A stretch of DNA of 64,000 bases, from the NCBI GenBank assembly GCA_033032175.1, contig CM065306.1, positions 23,419,001 through 23,483,000 of the forward strand, given 5' to 3'. Below the pieces are notes generated by a model, which was not told the DNA's origin, searched no databases, and saw only the letters and a list, made by a program, of their open reading frames with translations. Positions 34,830-45,957 of this stretch are shown one piece after another; within the stretch, counting starts at the first letter, position 1, and every line of letters begins with the position of its first letter. Both the position numbers and the translations under genes were made by a program. The DNA comes from Saturnia japonica. Lineage: Eukaryota > Arthropoda > Insecta > Lepidoptera > Saturniidae.

Positions 34830-34903
34830 CTAGCGGACGTGTAATGGTCAAAATTCAACCAGCGACTTTTTTATTAGAGACTATTATCTGTTTTACATTT
34901 GCA
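34830..34903 (-). mobile_element. Helitron-like element (family A), stub cut by a LINE
   Basis: The 3'-terminal about 75 bp of family A (CTAG at 34830-34833, then aaattcaaccagcgactttttt...gactattatctgttttacatttgca). The family sequence stops exactly where Jockey sequence begins. The rest of the Helitron is not found beyond the LINE, so the insertion was accompanied by loss of sequence or the Helitron had been shortened before. Confidence 0.7.
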
Positions 34904-36003
34904 CTCTCCTATAGACCCCACGCCCGTATAGTTAGGAACAGGACCGCTTGGGTCCTGAACCGTTTGCATCCTCTGTTATGTTCGGTAAGCAAAATGTCCA
35001 CGAGACATAAGCTTACGCTCTACAAGATGTGTATCCGTCCGATTATGACGTATAGTTGCGTAGCGTTCGCACATATGTCCGAATCGCACTTTAAACGGTT
35101 ACAAACAATATAGAATAGGTTTCTCTATCGTCTCACCGGGGCCCCTAGGTATATTCGAAGTGAAGATCTCCATAGAGATATGGATCTTCCTTCGATTCAT
35201 GCCTACGTCAGACATCTCTGTCGTTCGTATTTCGACACCGCGTCGTATCTCGCGAATCTGATGATTAAAGCAGCTGCTACATATGTCGCGGAAATAAACG
35301 CCGGCCGCGTAACATTTTCACCGACTCGGACGGTCGCGTCAAAAAAGCAAATAAATATTATTCATCCGTCTCTCTAAACAGAGCGTATCAGCACCCACGC
35401 CTGCGTAACCACCATTCTATCCGCAGAGGACGGGCGGTCAATTTCGCTCCCGCACACCCCCCACGTTCACCCTCTCTAGCGGTAACCCAAGCTTAGGTCC
35501 GTTCCTCGGTGTGAAGCCCTTGGGTCAGGCAGCCGCCAGCGCGATACAAGTGACACTATACGTGCAATACTTAGCTACCCACATACAACATTACGCACGT
35601 ATGGACATACACACCACACAGGTACATGGGTTCTGTAAGGGACATTTTTTTTCTTTATTTGCGCTAGTTTTAGTTTTGCGCTAATTAGTGTAGAAATACT
35701 TTTAAATCACTAAATACACATATACGTGGTTCCTTCCTTTCTGCCTGGAGAAAGGGAACATGCCTATGAGTATATATTAGTTAGCTCGAATCGTAGGAGT
35801 AGGGATTCAGTTAGATCGCGACCTATTTGCATGCGCGACGACCGTCCGAGCCGAGGTCCGGTCACTCTGGCACCCTTGAGCGAGTTGTCTTACTTCTGCG
35901 GTTGAGTGCCTTAAACGCTTGCTCCCAAGTCACGGTGAAGCTGTTAAAGCCGTCTGAGGCCCAGTGCCCTTATGGCTAACAGTATAGTCAGTCAGAAAAA
36001 AAA
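34904..36003 (+). pseudogene. Jockey-clade LINE, 5'-truncated copy with broken ORF2 end
   Basis: Begins in ORF2 (RPHARIVRNRTAWVLNRLHPLLC block), then KMSTRHKLTLYKMCIRPIM. An in-frame TAG at 35111-35113 replaces a Gln codon; the frame then resumes (NRFLYRLTGAPR, DLPSIHAYVRHLCRSYFDTA) until a frameshift near 35300. The 3' untranslated region follows with the conserved hairpin at 35713-35772 and ends in a short A run near 35994-36003. No target duplication recognised. Older than the 7.2-kb and 14-kb copies. Confidence 0.88.
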
Positions 36004-36914
36004 CTATTAGATAAAATTTCAGTGTTGCATGTTGCATAGCAAAGAGGACAAAGTTCGATATGTTATTAAAAACAGATTTTTAAAATTCTTTAAATGTCCC
36101 TTCAATGGAAAGCCAGCTAGAAGATTAACCCGTGGGGAAGGCACTAAAAGTTGAACATAACGTTAACTAAAATACAATCACGTTTGCGATTACGTCCGTA
36201 TTTGTATTTAATTACAGATGCGTCGCGGATGCCGAATGAGAATGGGATCGATCGTGGAATTAACCGCTTCGAATTCAATTCGAATCGATTTTGCGGTTAC
36301 GAACGCAAAACAAACGGTTTTCGAACGCGCGCGCGCGGTTCCGTAATGACGGAACTTTCGAACGGTTCCGCGGTTTTTTAATTAAACAATACGATAATTC
36401 TTTTTGTTGTTTGAATTATAAACTGTTTTTAGATAAAAAAAGAATATGTGTGCAATTCACACGTGGTAGAAGTGAAATCTTCACATCTATGTTTTTTTTA
36501 ATTCAGAATATGATCAATTACACACTAATTTAAAGTTTATGAAAATGTACATACAAGTACTGACAATCATTATTCAGAATATCATTTTCAATTAATGCAC
36601 ATTTGAAATATCCATGGTAACCTAACACAATATCAATCAGTAACAGAATGTCATAAGTGTTGTCTAAAAAGTTTTTGTTTCGTACCATTTTGGTGATATA
36701 ATAAAATTCATTATTTATTGCGTGGAAACAAACATCTTTTGTACCATTTTACCATTGTATAAAACTTTCCTATCTAATTTTTCCCCATATTAAATCTTAT
36801 GTATTTATATGTCTGTCTCTTTTTACTGTCGCTTTCACTTTTTCGTTTCGTCAACTTCCAAATCACAACGATGCTAAAGAAGTTTTCACTTCAAAAATAT
36901 CTTAATATTGTTCA
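36004..36914. other. no gene recognised; CpG-rich patch
   Basis: 36190-36380 is unusually CpG-rich (cgaacgcgcgcgcgcggttccg at its centre) with many TTCGAA and GGAAC words, in a region otherwise AT-rich. Open frames across it (36151-36381, 36291-36533) are low-complexity and not convincing. 36815-36905 is a scrap of repeat family Q. Confidence 0.4.
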
Positions 36915-37113
36915 GCGATTAGGCTGATCATAAATTTATAGTTCAAATCTTATTGGGTTTTACTATGAAATCCTCTATTTGGCTTTATGGCCGATTAATG
37001 GTGATAGGCTCGCCAACTATTACATGGGACCTAAAAGCATACCCGGCAAACTTTGGGTTTACTTTGGTACACCTCTGGTAACCCTTGGGGATACAGACGT
37101 GATGGTATGTTAT
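36915..37113 (+). mobile_element. tRNA-derived SINE (family S1), copy 2
   Basis: Box A-like 'gcgattaggctgatc' and box B-like GTTCAAATC (36941-36949) precede the S1 body: 'attgggttttactatgaaatcctc', 'ggccgattaatggtgataggctcgc', 'tacatgggacctaaaagcatacc', 'cagacgtgatggtatgttatgtt'. No TCAATCC tail here. Confidence 0.75.
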
Positions 37114-37239
37114 GTTAACATTTTAACCGTAATATCATTCAGATTCGTATTTTCGAAAACAAACAAAATTAGTATATTTATATAATCAAGAACTAATATA
37201 GGTACATGTCTGTAATTAAAATAATGACACCATTACCCA

Positions 37240-37435
37240 GCTATCATATAATTCCTCGTCACATCTTGAAACCTAATTGGTTGAGGACAGGAGTTTCCTC
37301 CCGCGTACCCTCCGCCAGATGTGGAATAAGCTCCTAAGCGACAATAGTATGCCTTTAACAGGTTTTTAAATAATATTTCTTGAGTTGCAAGCATCCATAG
37401 GCTGCGGTGACTGCAACCTTGTTTACTAGCAACGT
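37240..37435 (+). pseudogene. LINE ORF2 C-terminus remnant
   Basis: Around 37296-37370 shifting frames give S-F-L-P-R-T-like, QMWNKLLSDNSMPLTGF and then the 'caagcatccataggctgcggtgactgc' 3' wording shared (in reverse) with 40205 and 42950. Same general class as 21361-21640 but on the plus strand. Short and broken. Confidence 0.55.
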
Positions 37436-37699
37436 AGTACAAAAAAAAATTATATTACCTACAGATACATTAACAAAAACCGGGCAAATGCGCGTCGAGT
37501 TACGCGCACTGTAGCGTTACGTAGTGCCTTAGAAATTATTATTATTATGGTTGTTGTAATTTTATTTTTTCACAATTTTACTTGATTCATAAACTTGTAT
37601 TTGCTACCTGTTTTACACAACTACATCTAAGTAATTTTCAATGTAATTTGTATGGAATTCTGTTTCCCAAGTACATTTTATAAATTTGTCTCGTAACTT

Positions 37700-38117
37700 C
37701 TAAATCTTACATGGCTATGATAGTGTTTCTTTTAACTTCGGTCAAAGTGTCTAAAAATAAACACTTGGCAGGCTTAGTAGGAGTTAGCTACTTGAGTCTT
37801 ACAAACATGCGTATGACGTACTATACTTGAGTTTAACAAAAATTAGCACTATAAAGTTTAATATTTCGCTAACGGATCCCTAAATCGTATAAAGGTTTGA
37901 ACGACCTATCCAAAGACTTCTCACACTATGGGATAAACGAGAGAAAAGAGCATCCCCACTTTACGTGTTTATTTTACCACTTTGTTGGCGTGATTAATGT
38001 GTACACCCATATCAAATTACAGCTTTCTAGTCCTAATAATCTCTGAGTTAAACCACGGACAGACGGACAGACATGGCAAACTTATGTGTCCCTTGTTAAC
38101 TACGAAACCCTAAAACC
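37700..38117 (+). repeat. dispersed repeat ending in cggacagacggacagaca
   Basis: 'tcacactatgggataaacgag', 'tgtgtacacccatatcaaattacagctttctag', 'acggacagacggacagacatgg' and 'gttaactacgaaacccta' form the recognisable wording of a common insect repeat 3' end. A shorter relative is at 1785-1850. Class not determined. Confidence 0.45.
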
Positions 38118-38140
38118 AAGTAATAACAATGTTTGGCTCA

Positions 38141-38699
38141 TCTATATATATATATATATACAATTAATAAAATTGAAGTGTCTGTCTGTAATGGCAAAAT
38201 GCCAGTTTTTTACCAAATGCATATGAATGTATATATCGTATATACGTATAGGTGATATAGGTAGGTATCGACCTAACCATAACAAAAAAACCCATTTTTT
38301 AAATGTACGTCTGTCTGTCTGTTCCGGGTAATCTCCGAAAAGGTTTGACCGATTTTGACTGGACTTTCACTGATAGATAGTTGATGGTATAAGGAGTAAC
38401 TTAAGCTACTTTTATTTTAGAAAAAAAAATGGTTTCCGCGCAATTAAATAAAAAAACGTCGTAGTGCATCAATTCGGGCGCTTAAATAGCTTACGCTGAG
38501 TAAGCCATATGAGATAAATCAAATTAAAGTATTACATAATTGTAAACATTAGAAAGACCTACAAAAAAAGTCAGCGATAGTATATTCTATCTTCTAATTG
38601 CTGTATTTAAATAGCCGGGAGCGGAGGACTAAGATTCGTGCGTGTGCCCGATCGATGGCATTATGTAGTCCACGTGAGCGAAACCGCTAGCACAGCTAG
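38141..38699 (+). mobile_element. non-autonomous Helitron-like element (family B), copy 4
   Basis: A precedes TCTATATATATATATATA, and CACAGCTAG ends it before T. 559 bp, longer than other copies because of a TA expansion at the 5' end and an insertion near 38245. The interior matches copy 1 in the same orientation. Confidence 0.8.
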
Positions 38700-38789
38700 T
38701 TTTCTTTATACTTATTCACACTTTCGATTATACCACAAGCGTTCAGTTTGACTGGAATCCACGTTGACGCGCCGCCATATTTTTATAGG

Positions 38790-39050
38790 TTATGTCAATG
38801 ACGTTATAAATAAACGCGTTATAGTCTCACTAATTTAGTAATTTGAAAACGTTACAAAATTTTATTATCTGCATGTTGAAACAAAAGAGATAGGAAATCA
38901 CAGCGTAAGGCAGATACTCTGTTGTCAAAAAAGGATAAAAATTTCTTCTCGGTCACGCCGATATGAAGTCGAAAGCGAATTGAAGGCAATTGCCGACCAT
39001 TCACGATGACATGAAAAGAGCGTCAATGCCGTATCTACATAAAAAATATT
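38790..39050 (+). repeat. dispersed repeat (family P), copy 1
   Basis: Matches 49891-50164 in the same orientation: 'ataaataaacgcgttata', 'gttgaaacaaaagagatagg' then 'aaatcacagcgtaaggc', 'actctgttgtcaaaaaaggata', 'cacgccgatatgaagtcgaaag', 'accattcacgatgacatg'. High conservation of the central 100 bp. No terminal repeats or gene seen. Confidence 0.7.
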
Positions 39051-39335
39051 ATTAGGTTAAATCTACTAAGTTACGGGATGCTCACGTAAACATCGGTAAA
39101 CGATCACAGTTTGACCCAGTAAACCTGAAGGTCAACATGATAAGCCATAGTACCTTTGTTTGATCGATCGTTTGGAATATCAACGAAAGTTTTAATTGCT
39201 GGCACAAGGTTTCCAATGTTACCTCGTCTTAAAAGTTTTTTGCATTAGCGAACTTTTTAGAACGATGTAAACTCGGAATTAAATCATCCATGAAACTTAA
39301 TCCTAATTGAAAAAACAAATTTCAATTATAAAATA

Positions 39336-40014
39336 CTAGCTTACCCGCGCAACTTCTTTTGCTTCATATAAAAGAGAGAGAAAAAGGGTTACAGAGAGTG
39401 GGTCGTAGGCACTGTATTATGTATATGCACCGCCCGCCTCCGACATTATTTTGCACAATAAAAATGCTATGATAATTATTTTGCTGCCGAGTTATTTTAA
39501 AACTGTGATATCTCCTAAGATATTCATTTACAATCAATTACTGTAAAGGGCAATTTTGTACAAAATTAAATACTTGTGATGAATAACGTACTTATTTCGA
39601 TAAGGATTAATACCATGTATATAAAAACACATTCGCAAATAATTCGTCATTTTAGAACAATTTTATTACAATATAAAAAGTTATATTGAATAAACCTTAA
39701 AACACAGCCATATGCTGTCGCGGACTTTTTAAGAGAAACAATTCCGTACCACACTATTTTTATGTAACTTTAACCATTCACGCAACGCACGCAGTGGAAG
39801 CTCTCAAAAGGAATAAATTTCCCCCGATTTTGCAACATTTTTCATTAAAGCTCCGGTCATATTAGTCATAGCGTGATGTTATATAGCCTATAGCCTTGCT
39901 CGAAAAATGGGCTATCCAACACTAAAATGTTTTTTCCTTTCGGTTCAGTTTTTACTGAGATTAGGGTGTTCAACCAAACAAACAAACTCTACAGCTTTAT
40001 AATATTAGTATAGA
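39336..40014 (-). mobile_element. Helitron-like element (family D)
   Basis: Minus strand begins TCTATACTAATATTATAAAG (after A), a start very common in lepidopteran Helitrons, and ends GGGTAAGCTAG before T. 679 bp, no coding region. Interior 'tatgctgtcgcggactttttaa' and 'gcttgctcgaaaaatgggctatcc' are shared in part with family F. Confidence 0.8.
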
Positions 40015-40149
40015 TTGGAAATTATTAGGTTTCGTGTCTTATTCCATTGTATTGGTGTTTCGAATAACTACGTTAGGTTTTTATGTGCTTTAACTATCTA
40101 AAAAGTCGCCATAGCGACTCACACATAAAACAATACCTTACATACATAC

Positions 40150-40470
40150 CTACCATTTTTTTAATACCACGATTGTGTCAAACAAGCGTACGTTCTGCCT
40201 AATGATAAGCGGTCACTGCAGCCTATGGACGCTTGCAACACTAGAAGCATCACATGCGCATTGCCGACCCTTTAAAAACTTGTCTCACTCTCTTTTTGTA
40301 GTCCCATAGGAAAATCCAAGTAGAAAACTCATTCCACACTTGAAGTGTTCGCCGAAGGCAATTCCTCTGAAACCGGACTTCCCGCGACCAATTAGGTTTC
40401 CAAGGTATGAGGGTGAATTTTCCTGCCGATGGCATGCGATGCCGTGGGGTGGAAAGTAGCCATTGCACCT
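40150..40470 (-). pseudogene. LINE ORF2 C-terminus remnant
   Basis: Minus-strand frame gives LRRTLQVWNEFSTWIFLWDYKK and V-R-QVFKG, the degenerate equivalent of LWNELPxxVFP...F-K-x-x-V-x-x-FLKG. The plus-strand 3' wording 'caaacaagcgtacgttctgcctaatgataagcggtcactgcagcctatgg' matches the scraps at 21361 and 42906. Dead fragment. Confidence 0.65.
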
Positions 40471-41148
40471 ATTACATAAATATTTAAAAAAAAATAGAAA
40501 AACTATGTAAGTGGAAGTAAACTGTAACTCGTTTATCCGAACTCTGTATCCACAATCATTAAATTAACACTTATCAGAATTCTAAATACAAACTCGCAAT
40601 TTTTTTTTTCTTAATGGTTATCTTTACGCGATATCGTCGAAGCTGCCACGAGCTCGCATCTGGCATTGAATAATGAAAGCACTCCGATCGATCTAGAACA
40701 TTCATAATTCAAATTTACGATAGCTGGAACAATGCAGATTTTTAAAAATTTAAAATCTTGGAATTAAAGCTATATATCATGTAACTGTGTTAACATGGCA
40801 CTTTAATAAGGTTAATAATCTAATATGAAAGACTACAGGCGCATTATTTTTATTTATTTTATACATTTAGCATGCCAACAGAATAATTACAAAAAGTTAA
40901 AATTACATATATTATGATTTCCTTTAAAACACAATGTAATCATTTAGTTAATAGACCTGCAATACATTTCAATATATCATATTCCAAAAAGGATATCTCA
41001 ACTATATTATATTACAAATTACATTAAAGTTACACGTTAAAACATACAAAATTGAATTTAAACGAATTCAACAACGAATGCTTCAATGAACTATATGTCT
41101 GAGAAAATATATCAATGTAAACCTAATCTCCTTATGTGTTAGAGGGCT
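40471..41148. other. AT-rich, no gene recognised
   Basis: 40850-41000 resembles the A/T-rich 3' wording of dispersed LINE tails, but no family is assigned. Confidence 0.45.
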
Positions 41149-41498
41149 ATTATACGTGAAGCAAAAACTTATGACCCCTTTTTAAGCATATTGCGTGCAC
41201 GGAAGACTGTGAGATTTGGCATGGTTAAAGTTTATATGAAGAACGATTGCAGAAAGCTAAAATTTATCTATAATATCTGTTACTAATATATTAAATTAAA
41301 TAAATTAATACTGCGAATCCTAACCCGACCACTGCCATTGAACTTAGACCCCTCAAAATATTAACATTGTCACTCAATGAAAAGTGACAACAAGTGATAT
41401 AATATTCATTGTTTAGGTTCATGCTGCAAATGTCAAACAGAAAATAGTCTATGATCAAAAAGTCGCTAATCGAATTTCGGCCTTAGGGCGATCGCTAG
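41149..41498 (+). mobile_element. non-autonomous Helitron-like element (family A), copy 5
   Basis: Family A body with 3' end GCGATCGCTAG (41495-41498), followed by C rather than T. The hairpin has decayed (aatcgaatttcggcc). 5' end eroded. An older copy. Confidence 0.75.
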
Positions 41499-42257
41499 CA
41501 AGCATATATAGGGTAACATATATGGGTTGCACACCGCACGGGAATAAAATCTAAAGCAGAAGTAATTGATAAGGAACGAATCTATAGAACCATTTACAAT
41601 CTTGTGAAGGATGAGTAAGTCAACTACATTTCGCCTCTCTTTAGTTTATTAGTTGCATTATTACGTTTCGAAAATATCGTACATATTAGAAATTAAACCA
41701 TTAAAAGACATGTTCGTGAAGATTCAACACTTTAGCCGCCTTAGAAGCAGAGAGTGTTTCCGATGAAGAAAAAAATCTTGTATATTATAAACACATAGAT
41801 ACATATTTATATTTACTAACCATAACATAATAAACACAGAATAAAATTTCAGAAATTTCAAACCGTAAGTAATGTTAATGGTCATACGTATCTGAATGCC
41901 ACCAACATAGTCCCTCGGTAGAGCTGATTGAATTTGTCTCATAAAGAATTACTCACCACTCGGAAGGGAACTCGGGAAAATTCGCTTTGACGGAGCGAGG
42001 TAATCGCGACAAGCACAAAAAATTCAAGTCTAAGGAAAAGGAAATTTACGATCTCTTTTTAAAATTACTTTTTCTTATTTCTCAAAAATTGTGATTTTTT
42101 TCTCTTGAAAAAAAAGAAGTTATTTCTAGCAAATTACCGATTCAATGCAGATTAATAATCATACGAATAATAAAATTAAAAATTCTCTATTACCACTAAT
42201 AAAAAAAATTAAGGCACCAAGGCAAGTCAGTGATTCGTCACTAAAAAGTCATTAAAA
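41499..42257. other. no gene recognised
   Basis: AT-rich; a 72-codon frame at 41724-41942 has no recognisable domain. Confidence 0.45.
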
Positions 42258-42545
42258 ATGATGATGTCATGTTTTTAATTTGATTCAAAAACTTATCTTA
42301 CTTGGCACTATAATATAAGTGATGTAATTTGGATCTTAAGCACTAATGAAGTGGATTATAAATAATAACTTGAAACATGCATTTTAAGTTGCCATAAAAA
42401 CTTCCTGGACAGTTTTGAAACAGGAGCCGCCAGTTTGTTCAACCTATTTTTGAAGATTACGAGAATAATTATAAATAGATTCTGTTCACTTGTCATTGGC
42501 ATAATTATGAATGAACACGGTTGCCATTAATTAAAAAGAAGAAAA
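42258..42545 (+). mobile_element. SINE-like element with GAA tail (family N), diverged copy 2
   Basis: Head 'gatgtcatgtttttaatttgattcaaaaac', then 'aatgaagtggattataaat', 'aacttcctggacagttttgaaacaggagccgccagtttgtt', 'gaacacggttgcca' and an A/G-rich tail 'aaagaagaaaaagaaac' (42535-42551). Blocks are in the same order as in 52514-52846. More diverged than copies 3 and 6. Confidence 0.6.
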
Positions 42546-42905
42546 AGAAACAAAAGTCGTAATACAGATGGTGCGTGGGAGGCTAGTGGAAAGTGCTACA
42601 GCTCTCGATTAACCAATCAGGTGCTTAAATGTTCTTTTCCGTGGCATACCAAATATACTTTTTACTTTTTTGTGCGGATCAAGCCGAATGCAATATTTTA
42701 TTTTACGGTTGCGTTTCATGGCCCATAAAGTGTGTTACAAATAAAAAACGCACGGTGTCATCTCTAGTACCTAATTGTGTAACTTATCAAACCTCTGTAC
42801 AATTTTACAAATATTTTGTCTGGTATAAATTGTTTATGGTTCTGTAAAGAATAAGATTAATTTACGTCGCATATCTATTCGTGTATGTTTATTTTTCTAT
42901 ACAAC

Positions 42906-43470
42906 TAAGTTGGCAAACAAGCATACGGCCCGTCTGATCGTAAGCAGCTACTGTAACGTATGGATTGTTGTAAAACTATTAGGTATCACTAGTGCGTTAC
43001 TGATATTGAACCCCACTGCCCCAAGGAGCTCTGGAAACCCTACACACCGCAGGAACATAACACAAGGTTCTTCTTCTTCCTAACTTGGCAACCGGTCCTC
43101 TTTAATGAAGACCATTACTGCCATTATCGAGTGAAATAATGTGTCATGTGATGATTATGACGATTCAATATCCTAACAAGATGGTGGCTCCCTAGTTAGA
43201 ACTTTCTAGGAAGATTTTGTGGGATCTCAGAATGAATGCTTTCTGCTTATTTTTATTATCCACTTCACTTATGCACAAAAACCAAACTATATCACGCAAA
43301 ATGTCACCAATATTACATAATATAGGGTCAAAAACCTAAGTTAATGAATCAAAAATAAAAACCACAACATGTCACTTCAAGATCCCGCCAAAAACTCATA
43401 ACACAAGGTTATTTGCCTGCGATCTTCTGCAGGGTGGAGGTAGTCCACCAGTCAAAATAAATTCCTCTAT
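42906..43470 (-). pseudogene. LINE 3' region, split by a family N insertion
   Basis: 42906-43055 ('ggcaaacaagcatacggcccgtctgatcgtaagcagc', 'ccccactgccccaaggagctctgg') and 43411-43470 ('atttgcctgcgatcttctgcagggtggaggtagtccaccagtc') are consecutive parts of one LINE end, related to 21361 and 40150. They are separated by the SINE-like insertion at 43070-43396 with its duplicated target (43056-43069 and 43397-43410). No protein-coding part remains. Confidence 0.65.
43070..43396 (-). mobile_element. SINE-like element with GAA tail (family N), copy 3, with target duplication
   Basis: CATAACACAAGGTT lies on both sides (43056-43069, 43397-43410), a perfect 14-bp target duplication. On the minus strand the element starts GAGTTTTTGGCGGGATC and ends in a GAA repeat. 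327 bp, no open frame of note. The duplication and the tail show that it moved by retroposition. I see no tRNA-like box A/B in the head; origin unknown. Confidence 0.85.
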
Positions 43471-44125
43471 GCTCTACCTCCCTTTAAAGACCTCTACCTC
43501 TTTACATAGGTAATAAATTTATCTTCCTTAAATAATAACGAATCTATAAGTAAACAAATTACGACACGGTTTTATTGTGTTTGCCGGAGTTCAATGACAG
43601 ACTCTGGAACATTCTGACTTGTAGGTAGATATCACAAAAATTTCTATCCTAAAATTGTATTCCGTAAACAATAACAATAATTAACATTTATCGAAGAAAA
43701 TGTTAACAATTAGGAAAGAGAAACTATGAATTAATGTGAACAACGTTTTTGTAACACGTATTTGTTTTATTACTTGGTTTTATTATACAATTAGTTGTTT
43801 TATTATATTAACACCATGGCAAGAACACATATCGCTGAGCTCGTAGTGCGTACAAAAATCGTAGTTTCATATAACGTTATACGAGGGTACGCGGTCTAAG
43901 AATCATTTCAAAAATAGGTATTTTTAAAATCTATTGCTGTCGCGCTGTGTACATTTGTATGGGCAAAACACTGCCCTCGTTTCCTCTTAATAACTTTTTA
44001 TTGAATGAAAATATCATGATATATATTTTTTTAAATAAGGACCAAGTAACTAAGGAGTAAATCAAAATCTGCTCAATAGTTGCACATCGGAAAACCTCTA
44101 TAATTTTATTTATAAAGGCATGCTG
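43471..44125. other. no gene recognised
   Basis: AT-rich; nothing I can support. Confidence 0.5.
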
Positions 44126-44702
44126 TGCCCCGCGGATTCACCCGTATTAATTTTATCCGACAAACACTGTGCCACTAACGCACCCATGTAGCCTATTTTA
44201 ATAAAATTGAACTTACTTCCCGCAAGTTCAAATTGTTTTAATTTTTCATTATCTACTAAAATATGTGTCCAAATAACTTGCTATTAAAGGCAAAATTTAA
44301 CTTCATAAAATTGTATTTATGTTGAAGTAACTTTCGTTCGTAAGGATTACTATGCCATACCTAAAAATAATGCTCATAAATCAATTATTAATCTTCAACA
44401 AAAAAAAGGCGCAAAATGTTTTATTGTGGCTTATGTTCACGAGATAGACATATGCTATCGCAGACTTTTTTTAAATACACTAAGGGCCAATATTTTTGTA
44501 GAACATTGTATTTACGTATTATTAACCATTACGTCAGCGCACGCGGATAAAGCAGTTCAGGGGGGTTTCCGCTTCCGACTTATTTAACAAATTAATATCA
44601 ATATTTAAGGCTACCTGTGAGTTGTAGCCTAATGTAATTTTTTGAATCCGACTGGTAGTTCCAGAGATTAGCGTGTTTAAACAAACAATATTTTCCGCTT
44701 CA
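44126..44702 (+). repeat. dispersed repeat (family F), copy 2
   Basis: Matches 6147-6695 in order: 'ttaattttatccgacaaa', 'taacgcacccatgtagcc', 'caaaatttaacttcataaaattg', 'tatgctatcgcagactttttttaaata', 'gtagaacattgtatttacgta', 'gcgtgtttaaacaaaca'. It ends where Helitron copy A6 begins, so A6 probably inserted at or into its end. Confidence 0.65.
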
Positions 44703-45059
44703 TCTATATATTAATAAGTGAAGCAAAAACTTTCTACTCCTTTTTAAGCCTATTGCCTGCACGGAGAACTGTGAGATTTGGTATGGTTAATGTTTATATG
44801 GAGAAGGAGTGCAGAAAGCCAAAATGTATCTAAATATCTGTTACTAACATATTAAATAAAAAAAATTAATACTGCGAATCTTAACTCGACCAGTGCCATT
44901 GAACTTAGATCCCTCAAAATATTGACATTGTCACTCAATGAAAAGTGACAGCAAGTGATATAATATTCATTGTTTAGGTTCATACTGTAATTGTCAAACA
45001 GAAAATACTCTATGATTAAAAAGTCGCTGGTCGAATTTCAATAATTGGACGACCGCTAG
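44703..45059 (+). mobile_element. non-autonomous Helitron-like element (family A), copy 6, complete
   Basis: Complete ends: A, then TCTATATATTAATAAGTG, to GACCGCTAG, then T. 357 bp, exactly the length of copy 7. The 3' hairpin is partly decayed (ggtcgaatttcaat). No gene. Confidence 0.85.
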
Positions 45060-45504
45060 TTATTATTATTATAAGTATAGAAAATATGTAAAACTGCTTC
45101 GCTTGCCATTAAATTCAATATGAATTTTGTTTTAACCTATTGTTTTTGTAATACTTTACGTAAAATATACCCCGATGTTTGACTATGACGGGATTTATCA
45201 CCTATATCATAATTACATCGAGCCTGACCCAAATCCTTAGTTTAAGAAAGTCGCAACAATGTCTCTATTCACTAGTTTTATTTTCCATATTCTTGGTGCT
45301 ACCCATCCATCACGTAATTCATCCATCATAGCTTAATTTCCCTAGAGTTATTCTCGGCGAAAAATTTTTTTCACGTTCTCTATTTAAAAAAAAACTCTCA
45401 TGAACTTTTTTGAAAGCCACTTCAATTAATCACATTAGGTGGCAAAAATTATATGAAAAGTGATGTTTTTATCGTTATTATAAATAAATTAAATTACATT
45501 ATGT
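45060..45504. other. no gene recognised
   Basis: AT-rich; no frame or repeat supported. Confidence 0.5.
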
Positions 45505-45957
45505 ACTAACTGTGCCCGCGGCTACGCTCGTGTTCATGGTTGTTTTAAAGATAAAAATGCATATTGTGAGTGATCCTTAAAATACAGACGTATACCCTAG
45601 CTGACTTTTTGTAGGTTTATTTAATATTTAAAAGTACATTAATTTGAAATATCTCTTATGGTCTACTCAGCGTATGCCATTTAAACACCCAAATTGATTC
45701 ACCATGACCAGCCTTTTTTATTTGCGCGGGTTCCTAATTTTTTTTCTAAAATAAAAGTATCTGCCAGTGAAAGTTCCCTCTAAATCGGTCCAACCGTTTC
45801 GAAGGTTATCCGGAACAAATAAACAGACAGACGGACAGACAATTTTTTTTATAATCAGTTTTTCTTTTAAGTACCGTATATTCTTTCATATACATTTAGT
45901 AAAAATTTGTTATTGTAAGATTACGAGCAGACGCTTAAATTTTATTCATTGTATAGA
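45505..45957 (-). mobile_element. non-autonomous Helitron-like element (family B), copy 5
   Basis: Plus strand reads 'aactgtgcccgcggctacgctcg' at the 3' end (CTAG mutated to TTAG) and 'ttattcattgtatagat' at the 5' end (TC start, A flank). Body as in other family B copies. A 97-codon frame inside (45767-46060) is chance. Confidence 0.72.
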
